The notes: generated by a model not told the origin, from the letters alone. A DNA stretch of 5,878 nucleotides from Candidatus Hydrogenedentota bacterium (GCA_007118765.1 SKQZ01000350.1:1-5878); one strand, 5' to 3'. Shown: positions 1-5,792, counted from the stretch's first letter. Numbers and translations are program-made.

Positions 1-254
1 CCCGTGCTGTATTTGTCGGAAAGGGTTGCCACGGTGCGCATCTGCGCCGCCGTCAACTGGCCGCCGGGATTCACGATGCGCGTCATGTGATCGCCCGACT
101 GGCGCGAGCAATACACGCCGTATTGCTTGGCGACCGCCGCCTCCTCCCGTGACAGGGACGTGTTCCCCGCCACACCGTCGAAATACTGTATCATCGCCGC
201 GTCTTCGGCGCTCAGTTCCCCCGCTTGGAGATGCTCGTCTTGATTCCGTTGCAT
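1..254 (-). CDS. Siroheme nitrite/sulfite reductase-like protein, N-terminal part (runs off left edge)
   Basis: Only the first 84 codons are in the window; the rest lies beyond position 1. After a hydrophilic N-terminus rich in Asp/Glu/Gln, residues about 43-84 read like the ferredoxin-like half domain that opens nitrite and sulfite reductases: a GVYCSRQSGDHMTRI stretch, then NPGGQLTAAQMRTVATLSD. The Gly-Gly-x-Leu-Thr-x-x-Gln-x-Arg pattern is the typical signature there. In that family this half domain precedes the siroheme/4Fe-4S catalytic domain, which reduces nitrite to ammonia or sulfite to sulfide in the cytoplasm. The siroheme cysteines are not in the window, so the substrate cannot be told. 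An AAGGA lies 11 bases before the ATG at 254, the same spacing as for pcs. An in-frame ATG at 266 overlaps that AAGGA and is the less likely start. The gene has its own promoter in the gap after valS. Family assignment is fairly confident; the exact enzyme is open. Confidence 0.72.
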   Translation of the reverse strand, partial: MQRNQDEHLQAGELSAEDAAMIQYFDGVAGNTSLSREEAAVAKQYGVYCSRQSGDHMTRIVNPGGQLTAAQMRTVATLSDKYST

Positions 255-309
255 ACTGGTATCCATCCTTGCTCAAGATACGCGCATGCCCACACCCGTA
301 CACGCACCG

Positions 310-339
310 ATCATACCACGCATGCCGACAGAACGACAA
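310..339 (-). promoter_or_regulatory. Extended -10 promoter for the reductase gene
   Basis: On the minus strand, TTGTCG (334-339) is followed by an 18-base spacer and TATGAT (310-315), with TG one base upstream of the -10 (extended -10). Four and five of six bases match the sigma-70 consensus. Transcription should start near 303, giving a leader of about 50 bases before the ATG at 254. It lies between the valS stop and the reductase start, so the reductase can be transcribed independently of valS. An 8-bp repeat GGCATGCG occurs in the spacer (319-326) and again downstream of the predicted start (283-290). Confidence 0.6.
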
Positions 340-371
340 CACCGCGCCGCGCTCAACGGCCGTCCGCCCGG

Positions 372-2963
372 CTACGCCAGTTCAATCGTAACGGACAAGG
401 CCTCCTGCGTGTCGGTAATATCCAGCGATTCGATGCGCAACATGCGTTGGATGTCATTGGCGGCGGCTTCAATGCCCGCCCGTTCGGCGTCGGGACACGC
501 AATGGTCACGGACTTGACGGGCGCGGCCATGCTGAGGTTCGCGTCGGCCTTCGCCTTGCGCACCTGCTCCACCACCGTCAGGGTTGCGTTCCAGACGCCG
601 TCGTTGGCAGGGGGCGGTACGGCGTCAAGTTCTGCCGCCGTCGGCCACGGGCTTTTGTGAATGGAGGCATGCATGTCCGCGTCATTGGAGAAAGCCCACT
701 GCCAGACTTCTTCGGTGATATAGGGCACGAAAGGCGCAAACAGACGCAGCAGCATGCGCAACGCCAGCCGCAAGGATGCACAGGCAGACAGCCGCTCCGG
801 GGTGAGCGTTTCTTCATAGGTGCGCGGTTTTGCAATTTCAAGGTAGTTGTCACAAAACATGCGCCAGAAAAAGTCTTCGGTAACGTTCAGCGCTTGTGCG
901 TAGTCAAAGGCGTCAAAGGCGTCGGTGGCGCGCCGCAACAAAGGCCGCAACTCGGCAATCAAGGCGCGGTCCACTTCTTCCGTCACCGCGTCTGTTGTCA
1001 GTTTCGCAACATCAACATCGCTGAACCTGCCTATGGCGAATTTTGCGGCATTGAACAATTTGGTGCACAGTTTCTTGCCCACCTTGAACACCTGTTCGTC
1101 GTAGGCCGTATCCACGCCCAAACGCGCACGGGCGGCCCAATAACGGACACTGTCCGCGCCGTACTGGTCAATAAGCGGTTCAGGGGTGACCACATTCCCC
1201 TGGCTCTTGGACATCTTCTTGCGGTCGGGGTCGAGAATCCAGCCGCTGATGACCACATGCTTCCACGGGATTTCACGTTCGTGCATATAGGCTTTTACAA
1301 TGGTATAAAACGCCCATGTACGGATAATTTCGTGGCTTTGGGGCCGGATGTCCATGGGAAACAGGCTGCGGTGACGTTCAGTATTGTCCACCCATCGGCT
1401 GGCAATCTGCGGCGTCAGCGAGCTGGTGGCCCAAGTGTCGAACACGTCGGGATCGCCCGTAAATCCGTGGGGTTGGCCCCGTTGCGATTCGTCATACCCC
1501 GGCGGCGCTTCATCAAGGGGATCCACCGGCAATGCGTCCGCCTCCGGCACAATCACCTTGTCATACAGGCAGTCGCCGTTGTCGTCCAGGGGATACCACA
1601 CGGGGATGGGCACGCCGAAGAAACGTTGCCGGCTCATGCACCAGTCCAGATTCAGCCCTTCCACCCAATGCTCATACCGTTTTGCCATGAACCCCGGATG
1701 CCACTGTATCTTGCGTCCCTGTTCGATAAGCGCATCCTTCTTGTTCATAAGGTGCGCGTACCATTGACGTGCCGGGATCAGTTCAAGGGGACGGTCGCCT
1801 TTCTCGAAGAACTTCACGGCGTGTACGATGTCTTCCCGCGGGCGGTCAATCACGCCGGGCGTGTTTTCGGCAATCTCAACAATCTTTTGCTGCGCTTTCT
1901 TGGCAGACAGACCGGCCAGTTGTTCATACACACCGTTTGCGGCATCAGGGTCAACGCTCTCCCAGCCGGCGCCGTCTTCAATTTTGCCAAACCGGATATT
2001 CCGCAGTCTGCCGTCCATGCCCAACGTCTGGCGCATGGGCAAGTCGTATTCCTGCCACCACTCCACGTCTGTCTGGTCGCCGAAGGTGCACACCATCACC
2101 ACGCCGGTGCCTTTTTCCGGGTCGGCTTTGACATCGGCAATGATGGGCACGGGCGCCGCGAACAACGGCGTAAGGGCGCGCTTGCCCACGTACTGTGTAA
2201 ACCGTTCGTCATCGGGATGCACAATCACCGCCACACACGCCGGCAACAGTTCCGGGCGCGTGGTGGCGATAACCAGATGTTCATCGGCGCCTTGTATGGG
2301 GAACCGCAGGAAATGATACGCGCTGTGCATTTCCTTGTCCGTTACTTCGGCCTGGGCGATGGCGGTTTGAAAGTCCACGTCCCACAGCACCGGCCGGTTG
2401 TCTTGATACACCTCGCCCTTTTGAAGCATGTCCAAAAAACTGGCCTGTGACGTGCGACGGCAATGCTCGTCAATGGTGGCATATTCAAGGGACCAGTCAT
2501 AACTCAGCCCAAGCCTGCTCCACAAATGCCTGAAAGCAGCTTCATCTTCTTTGGTGACCACGTCGCACAGCTCGATAAAGTTCCTGCGGCTGATGGGCAT
2601 GGGCGGGCCTTTGCGTCCCCGGTCGGCTTTGAACTCCGGGTCATAATGGATATGAGGCTCGCACTTCACGTTATACAAGTTTTGCACACGCCGTTCGGTG
2701 GGCAATCCGTTATCATCCCAGCCGATGGGAAAAAAGATGTTGCGGCCCGTCATGCGTTGGTAACGCACCACAAAATCCTGATGGGAATAGCTGAACATGT
2801 GACCTACATGCAGCGACCCGCTCACCGTGGGCGGCGGCGTATCCACCACAAAGGTCTCGTCGCGGCCCCGGTCGGACGACCAGGCAAACAGGTTCTCGGC
2901 ATCCCACCACGCGCGCCACTGGGATTCAATGTCACTGGGACGGTATTTTTTTGGCAATTCCAT
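372..2963 (-). CDS. valS: Valyl-tRNA synthetase (EC 6.1.1.9)
   Basis: Charges tRNA-Val with valine in the cytoplasm; a class I aminoacyl-tRNA synthetase of 863 residues. The class I HIGH motif appears as HVGH (52-55) after PPPTVSGSL, and KMSKS is exact at 583-587. The inserted editing domain (about residues 200-390), which in the family hydrolyses mischarged Thr-tRNA, is present with TTRPE (234-238) and CTFGDQTDVEWW (292-303). The active-site stretch WCMSRQRFFGVPIPVW (441-456) and FDTWATSS (508-515) are the ValRS forms of motifs shared with Ile/LeuRS. An anticodon-binding helical domain covers about 660-770, with FAPFVPYITEEVW at 742-754. GWDDNGLPTERRVQ (81-94) fits the ValS subgroup seen in actinobacteria, rickettsiae and archaea. 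The C-terminus (790-863) is a short domain, without the long coiled-coil arm of E. coli-type ValS. AGGAG lies 10 bases before the ATG, which fixes the start. A long opposite-strand open frame over it is a shadow. Confidence 0.97.
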   Translation of the reverse strand: MELPKKYRPSDIESQWRAWWDAENLFAWSSDRGRDETFVVDTPPPTVSGSLHVGHMFSYSHQDFVVRYQRMTGRNIFFPIGWDDNGLPTERRVQNLYNVKCEPHIHYDPEFKADRGRKGPPMPISRRNFIELCDVVTKEDEAAFRHLWSRLGLSYDWSLEYATIDEHCRRTSQASFLDMLQKGEVYQDNRPVLWDVDFQTAIAQAEVTDKEMHSAYHFLRFPIQGADEHLVIATTRPELLPACVAVIVHPDDERFTQYVGKRALTPLFAAPVPIIADVKADPEKGTGVVMVCTFGDQTDVEWWQEYDLPMRQTLGMDGRLRNIRFGKIEDGAGWESVDPDAANGVYEQLAGLSAKKAQQKIVEIAENTPGVIDRPREDIVHAVKFFEKGDRPLELIPARQWYAHLMNKKDALIEQGRKIQWHPGFMAKRYEHWVEGLNLDWCMSRQRFFGVPIPVWYPLDDNGDCLYDKVIVPEADALPVDPLDEAPPGYDESQRGQPHGFTGDPDVFDTWATSSLTPQIASRWVDNTERHRSLFPMDIRPQSHEIIRTWAFYTIVKAYMHEREIPWKHVVISGWILDPDRKKMSKSQGNVVTPEPLIDQYGADSVRYWAARARLGVDTAYDEQVFKVGKKLCTKLFNAAKFAIGRFSDVDVAKLTTDAVTEEVDRALIAELRPLLRRATDAFDAFDYAQALNVTEDFFWRMFCDNYLEIAKPRTYEETLTPERLSACASLRLALRMLLRLFAPFVPYITEEVWQWAFSNDADMHASIHKSPWPTAAELDAVPPPANDGVWNATLTVVEQVRKAKADANLSMAAPVKSVTIACPDAERAGIEAAANDIQRMLRIESLDITDTQEALSVTIELA

Positions 2964-2973
2964 TGTTTCACAT

Positions 2974-2978
2974 CTCCT
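2974..2978 (-). promoter_or_regulatory. Ribosome binding site of valS
   Basis: AGGAG on the minus strand, 10 bases upstream of the valS ATG at 2963. An ATG directly followed by TGA begins right after this AGGAG (2968-2973), but it is too close to the Shine-Dalgarno to be a likely start. Confidence 0.8.
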
Positions 2979-2989
2979 GGATGATTGTT

Positions 2990-3018
2990 CGCGTGTTCTA
3001 ACTGGTTACGCACACGCG
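2990..3018 (-). promoter_or_regulatory. Dyad hairpin in the valS leader
   Basis: On the minus strand CGCGTGT (3012-3018) and ACACGCG (2990-2996) form a perfect 7-bp stem. Inside the 15-base loop TAA and TTA can form a short inner stem around CCAG. It sits in the predicted leader, 11 bases upstream of the Shine-Dalgarno. No run of T follows, so it is not an intrinsic terminator. It could affect translation or mRNA stability, or be an operator at DNA level; the function is inference. Confidence 0.4.
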
Positions 3019-3082
3019 ACGCATTCCCCTGCCGACGCCTTTGCAAAAGAAGGTTCGGCACACCCCCTTTGACAACAATGCA

Positions 3083-3112
3083 AGTATAGCAGAATCTGGC
3101 GGGGTGCGTAAA
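3083..3112 (-). promoter_or_regulatory. Extended -10 promoter for valS
   Basis: Minus strand: TTTACG (3107-3112), an 18-base spacer, then TATACT (3083-3088) preceded by TGC, an extended -10. This is the same layout as the promoter of the reductase gene (4/6 -35, 18-base spacer, TGn, 5/6 -10). Predicted transcription start is near 3076, leaving a leader of about 110 bases before valS. It lies just downstream of the deaminase stop at 3128, so valS can be transcribed on its own. Confidence 0.6.
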
Positions 3113-3127
3113 TGCGGCGGCGACACA

Positions 3128-3613
3128 CTACGCGTCGTACGACTGCACCTCGTCATGAATGTATTCCAGCTGTATGCTTGCCTGCCGGAACATGGCTTCG
3201 GATTCCGCGCCGTCATGATACCGGCGTTCGCAAACCACCCGTTTGATGCCGCAGTTGATAATCAGCATGGCGCAAACGCGGCAGGGCGTCATGCGGCAAT
3301 ACAATGTTGCCCCGTCAATGCTTACGCCCAACCGCGCCGCTTGGGAAATGGCGTTCTGCTCGGCGTGCACGGTGCGCACACAATGCTCGGTGATGGTCCC
3401 GTCCTCGTGCAAGACCTTCTTCATTTGATGCCCCACATCGTCACAATGCGGAAACCCCTTGGGCGATCCCACATAACCGGTCACCAGCAGAGTGCGATCC
3501 CGCGCGATAACGCATCCGCTGCGTCCGCGGTTGCACGTCGCACGCTTGGCAATGGCGTTTGCCACCTCCATAAAATACTCGTCCCACGTGGGGCGCCGAT
3601 AGCCTTCACTCAT
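3128..3613 (-). CDS. Deoxycytidylate (dCMP) deaminase family protein
   Basis: Zinc-dependent deaminase of the cytidine/dCMP deaminase superfamily, 161 residues. The family reaction converts dCMP to dUMP, the precursor of dTMP, in the cytoplasm. The catalytic zinc site is complete: HAEQNAI with H83 and the proton-shuttling E85, then PCRVC with C111 and C114. Upstream, TGYVGSPKGFPHC (45-57) corresponds to the GYNGxPxGxxHC substrate-side motif of dCMP deaminases, with Val in place of the usual Asn. C27, C34, H56, C57, H77 and C78 include candidates for a second, structural zinc site. The start at 3613 is preferred because GGGAG lies 9 bases upstream; the longer in-frame start at 3658 would place that Shine-Dalgarno inside the coding region and add 15 residues not expected in the family. 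It follows a repeat-bearing gap after the NAD kinase and precedes valS. Cytidine or guanine deaminase is less likely; no biochemical proof of substrate is visible. Confidence 0.88.
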   Translation of the reverse strand: MSEGYRRPTWDEYFMEVANAIAKRATCNRGRSGCVIARDRTLLVTGYVGSPKGFPHCDDVGHQMKKVLHEDGTITEHCVRTVHAEQNAISQAARLGVSIDGATLYCRMTPCRVCAMLIINCGIKRVVCERRYHDGAESEAMFRQASIQLEYIHDEVQSYDA

Positions 3614-3622
3614 GCAGTACAT

Positions 3623-3627
3623 CTCCC
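3623..3627 (-). promoter_or_regulatory. Ribosome binding site deciding the deaminase start
   Basis: GGGAG on the minus strand, 9 bases before the ATG at 3613. It overlaps the ORF extension that begins at 3658 and directly abuts an in-frame ATG at 3622, so 3613 is the best-spaced start. Confidence 0.65.
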
Positions 3628-3656
3628 ATGCTGCTAAGAAAGCATTTTTAACATGC

Positions 3657-3686
3657 ATAATAACCGTAACATATAATTATCGTCAT
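3657..3686 (-). promoter_or_regulatory. Possible promoter of the deaminase gene, -35 within a repeat
   Basis: Minus strand: ATGACG (3681-3686), an 18-base spacer, then TATTAT (3657-3662). Both boxes are 4-5 of 6 matches. The -35 lies in the terminal arm (CGTCATTGCGAG) of the palindromic repeat, so the repeat may supply part of the promoter. The AT-rich stretch 3655-3680 offers other -10 choices, so this is tentative. Confidence 0.35.
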
Positions 3687-3755
3687 TGCGAGCGCAGCGA
3701 AGCAATCTCATGTCCCAGATTGCCGCGTCGGACTTACGTCCTCCTCGCAATGACG
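3681..3755. repeat. Palindromic intergenic repeat, complete copy
   Basis: A 75-bp element bounded by a perfect 12-bp inverted repeat: CGTCATTGCGAG (3681-3692) and CTCGCAATGACG (3744-3755). Inside are two further hairpins: GCAATCT/AGATTGC (3702-3708 with 3717-3723, 8-base loop) and GGAC/GTCC (3730-3733 with 3738-3741). The whole folds as a multi-arm cruciform or RNA. The terminal sequence resembles short palindromic repeats scattered between genes in many bacterial genomes (REP/MITE-like). The open frames across it encode the low-complexity peptides typical of such repeats and are not genes. It separates the NAD kinase from the deaminase and could help end transcription, but it has no T-run. 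Confidence 0.8.
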
Positions 3756-3764
3756 GCGGGGATG

Positions 3765-3800
3765 TTGCCGCGTCGGGCTGTCGCCCTCCTCGCAATGATG
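3765..3800. repeat. Partial second copy of the palindromic repeat
   Basis: Starting at TTGCCGCGTCG (3765-3775), this repeats the right half of the element (3720-3755) at an offset of exactly 45 bp, ending CTCGCAATGATG with one change from the first copy. The left half is missing. The inner stem is GGGC/GCCC (3775-3778 with 3783-3786) where copy one has GGAC/GTCC: the third base changed A to G and its partner T to C, preserving the pair. Confidence 0.75.
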
Positions 3801-3874
3801 AGCATATTCAACATGAACCTGCCTTTCTTCAGTGCATCGCCGCCGCAGGTGGTGAACACCAGCAAGCATGCGTT

Positions 3875-4684
3875 TTAGAAGGGCTCGTCCAGTTTGGTCA
3901 CCGGTTCGCAAGTCATGATGGTCGCGTCTTGCTTATGTTTTTTGATGCGCAGCGTGTCATTCTTTTCCAAATGGATGTATTCGGTGGAATTGTCAAAGGC
4001 AAGTGTGGCGGGCCCGCGCGTAATCTGCAACGTTACCTTTGCCTGTTGCGGCAATACCAAGTGGTTCACAGGATAGGTGGTCGCTTTGAAGGCGACGCCC
4101 ATGCCTTTGGTGAAGATGCCTTTGGTAATCGCCTTAAAGTAGGCCGTGCTGCCGAAGGCCGTGCAAACGACAAAACCGTCGCTGACGATTTCCACCCCGT
4201 TTTCAAACGGCTCGTCGTTAATCCACAGTTTAAATCGGACGGCGCTGTTGATGCGTCCCATGTGAACATTGATTTCATTCAAACAGGTGAGCTTGAAATC
4301 CGGCGTTTTGCGGCGTTCAGCCGTGTGAAGCGCACATTCCAGTTTCATGTACGCATTGCGCACCAGCGTGCCGCCGGCAAGGGCGTCAATCACCTCTTCC
4401 GGCGCGTGGGGGATGCAGCGGTGTCCCCGTCGGCTGTTGAGAATCGGCGCCTTGGGAAGGCCGGGCCATTGCAATTCCGCCGCCAGCAATGTGCCGTCCC
4501 CGCCATAGCACACCACGATATCCGGCGCGTCATCCGTCAGTTCAAGATTCGGATGCCGCGACAGCAACGGTTTAAGTTGCTCCGAGGTGTTGCCGAACAA
4601 CGCCACCCGGCGCGGCGTCAATTCCGTCGAACCGCCGGTGCCTGTGTTTTTTGCCGCCATAAGTACGCCCGATGCACGGCGCAT
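3875..4684 (-). CDS. nadK: NAD kinase (NAD+/NADH kinase family), divergent
   Basis: Phosphorylates NAD to NADP in the cytoplasm; 269 residues, slightly shorter than typical bacterial NadK. The diagnostic GGDGT is at 61-65 after IVVCYGGD, with D63 the expected catalytic Asp. The second family motif appears as LNEINVH (135-141, NE pair 136-137), and the third as SDGFVV followed by GSTAYF (178-183). Odd features: the usual SAGGP after GSTAY is replaced by KAITKGIFTKG, and the GxNxGxLGFL segment after the first motif is replaced by NSRRGHRCIPH (83-93). This points to a divergent subgroup rather than the E. coli type. The start at 4684 has only a weak AGGG 12 bases upstream; an ATG at 4660 would remove eight residues before the first beta-strand (RRVALFG, 25-31) and is an alternative. 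It starts 17 bases after the pcs stop, so the two are probably co-transcribed. Family assignment is firm, exact donor and substrate preference are not. Confidence 0.88.
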   Translation of the reverse strand: MRRASGVLMAAKNTGTGGSTELTPRRVALFGNTSEQLKPLLSRHPNLELTDDAPDIVVCYGGDGTLLAAELQWPGLPKAPILNSRRGHRCIPHAPEEVIDALAGGTLVRNAYMKLECALHTAERRKTPDFKLTCLNEINVHMGRINSAVRFKLWINDEPFENGVEIVSDGFVVCTAFGSTAYFKAITKGIFTKGMGVAFKATTYPVNHLVLPQQAKVTLQITRGPATLAFDNSTEYIHLEKNDTLRIKKHKQDATIMTCEPVTKLDEPF

Positions 4685-4701
4685 GTATACGCGCCGCCCT
4701 G

Positions 4702-5445
4702 TTATCCTTGCGCCAACCGCGCCGCTTTTTCAGCGCGCTTGCGCCACAATGTCAACCAAATACTGAATGCGAGATAATACACAACATAAAAGAAGGAGAC
4801 CAACACCAACGCCTCGTGATTGTCGGGATATCGCGTGAGCGCCACAAGCAGCATAAGCGCCCACAAAATGCCCAGCGTCACATTCACCGGACGCAGTATT
4901 GGCGTTCTGCTGGGATAGAGATAGCGCACCGGTATGAAAACCAGCAACGCGCATAACAGCAGCAATGCCGCATTCACCTGCCAGGGCCAGCCCAAAAGAA
5001 ACAGGTAAAACACAACCACGTTCCAATAAGACGGGAATCCCGTGAACGTATGGTCGGCCGTCTTCGCGTCGGTACGACAAAACTGATATGCCGAGGCAAG
5101 CAGGATCAGGAACGCCATCGGCAGCCGCCATAATTGCGGCAGAATGTGAACATGCAGCAGAAAATACGCAGGCACCAACACGTAGGTGAAGTAATCCATG
5201 ATGTTGTCAAGCAGTGCGCCGTCGAACTGCGGCAAATAGTGCTTCACGCGGAACTTGCGCGCCAACGCGCCGTCCACCCCGTCAATGGCCGTGGTGACCG
5301 TCATCCACAACAGCGCCACAATATAACGTTCGTTGGCGGAAGCGCTCATGGCCAACAGCCCGAACACCGCACCCGAGGCGGTCAACAGATGTACCAGCCA
5401 TGCGCTGGTGATGGCCACTGCTGCTCTGTCCGGTTCTGAACCCAT
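4702..5445 (-). CDS. pcs: Phosphatidylcholine synthase (CDP-diacylglycerol-choline O-phosphatidyltransferase, EC 2.7.8.24)
   Basis: Integral membrane enzyme of the CDP-alcohol phosphatidyltransferase family, 247 residues, which in Pcs joins choline to CDP-diacylglycerol to give phosphatidylcholine in one step at the inner membrane. The family signature is complete: D55-x-x-D58-G59-x-x-A62-R63 and G76-x3-D80-x3-D84, the Asp residues binding the metal and CDP. The Pcs subtype is suggested by VDGALARKFRVKHYLPQFDG, by LDNIMDYFTYVLVP, and by TGFPSYWNVVVFYLF (about 134-148), all closely like rhizobial-type Pcs. Six to eight hydrophobic segments are visible, roughly at 14-34, 41-57, 84-104, 108-122, 140-176, 188-204 and 212-232. 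The C-terminus ends in a basic Arg/Lys-rich tail on the cytoplasmic side by the positive-inside rule. AAGGA lies 11 bases before the ATG at 5445. Phosphatidylserine synthase is the main alternative, but the PC-type motifs favour Pcs. Confidence 0.87.
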   Translation of the reverse strand: MGSEPDRAAVAITSAWLVHLLTASGAVFGLLAMSASANERYIVALLWMTVTTAIDGVDGALARKFRVKHYLPQFDGALLDNIMDYFTYVLVPAYFLLHVHILPQLWRLPMAFLILLASAYQFCRTDAKTADHTFTGFPSYWNVVVFYLFLLGWPWQVNAALLLLCALLVFIPVRYLYPSRTPILRPVNVTLGILWALMLLVALTRYPDNHEALVLVSFFYVVYYLAFSIWLTLWRKRAEKAARLAQG

Positions 5446-5456
5446 GCCCGGGCGGT

Positions 5457-5461
5457 TCCTT
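5457..5461 (-). promoter_or_regulatory. Ribosome binding site of pcs
   Basis: AAGGA on the minus strand, 11 bases upstream of the ATG at 5445, with a further GGGAG just upstream (5464-5468). Confidence 0.6.
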
Positions 5462-5477
5462 TCTCCCAGTTCTTACC

Positions 5478-5483
5478 ACTATA
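5478..5483 (-). promoter_or_regulatory. Candidate -10 box for the pcs-NAD kinase unit
   Basis: TATAGT on the minus strand, five of six consensus bases, placed so that transcription would begin near 5471, about 26 bases before pcs. No good -35 is found at 16-18 bases; that position is taken by an inverted repeat (5486-5516), which would suit a regulated promoter. Tentative. Confidence 0.4.
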
Positions 5484-5485
5484 TT

Positions 5486-5516
5486 GCGCTGATTTTAGCA
5501 TGAACCGTATCAGCGC
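5486..5516. promoter_or_regulatory. Perfect inverted repeat at the pcs promoter (candidate operator)
   Basis: GCGCTGAT (5486-5493) and ATCAGCGC (5509-5516) form a perfect 8-bp inverted repeat with a 15-base AT-rich spacer; centre-to-centre spacing of the arms is 23 bp, about two helical turns. It lies directly upstream of the candidate -10 box, over the expected -35 region. That arrangement fits binding of a dimeric regulator, but no regulator gene is visible nearby. Confidence 0.4.
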
Positions 5517-5623
5517 ATCCATAGCAGAGCACCCCCCGAATCGCGTCGCGGCGCCTGCGGCAACAAAACATCTATGGCCGTGATGGCGCCTATGCTCAGG
5601 AAAGCGTTTTTTAGCAGCGGACG

Positions 5624-5647
5624 ACCCCGGCCCAGGCGGGGTTATTT
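5624..5647 (+). terminator. Terminator-like hairpin on the plus strand, no matching gene
   Basis: ACCCCG (5624-5629) pairs with CGGGGT (5637-5642) around a 7-base loop and is followed by TATTT. The tail is only moderately T-rich. No plus-strand gene ends here in the window, so it may be part of a repeat rather than a working terminator. Confidence 0.3.
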
Positions 5648-5700
5648 GTGTGGTGAAACTGGACACGGTGTATGATGTAGAACAGATTATTTTCTTGCCC

Positions 5701-5725
5701 TGGGAGCGCCGACGTCCTCGTCGGC
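5701..5725. repeat. Hairpin with GGGAGCGCC lead, dispersed-repeat-like
   Basis: GCCGACG (5708-5714) and CGTCGGC (5719-5725) form a perfect 7-bp stem with a TCCT loop, preceded by TGGGAGC. The style (GGGAGC, then a stem with TCCT) resembles short intergenic repeats, but only this copy is in the window, so repeat status is inferred. No T-run follows on either strand. Confidence 0.4.
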
Positions 5726-5764
5726 AAAACGGTTATATTGAAACCACAAAGATGCCGGCGGGGC

Positions 5765-5792
5765 GAAATATGTGGGTTAACCCGGATATTTC
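5765..5792. repeat. 28-bp near-perfect palindrome
   Basis: Outer arms GAAATAT (5765-5771) and ATATTTC (5786-5792) enclose a perfect 10-bp palindrome GGGTTAACCC (5774-5783). Only two of fourteen symmetric pairs fail (5772 with 5785, 5773 with 5784). A wider pair, GAAACC (5740-5745) and GGTTTC (5797-5802), flanks it. It may be a repeat unit or a protein-binding site; no gene adjoins it inside the window. Confidence 0.55.

Noticed and set aside
225..2450. A 741-codon open frame on the plus strand opposite valS
   Set aside because: It is antisense to a full-length, motif-complete valS; its sequence has no recognisable domain and is rich in His, Arg and Gly as expected from the complement of biased codons.
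2964..3082. T-box riboswitch in the valS leader
   Set aside because: The leader is too short, and no T-box consensus (GGTGGNACC) or terminator with a T-run is present.
3681..3800. CRISPR array
   Set aside because: Only two imperfect units at a 45-bp offset with no unique spacers between regular repeats; the structure is that of a palindromic element.
3612..3911. Short open frames across the palindromic repeat on both strands
   Set aside because: Peptides such as HCERSEAIS and CEEGDSPTRQ are the usual spurious translations of this kind of intergenic repeat.
3686..4777. A 363-codon plus-strand open frame opposite the NAD kinase
   Set aside because: It begins in the palindromic repeat and runs antisense to a gene with clear family motifs; no domain is recognisable.
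5382..5666. 94-codon minus-strand open frame overlapping the pcs start
   Set aside because: It overlaps pcs out of frame, crosses the promoter dyad and shows no recognisable protein features.
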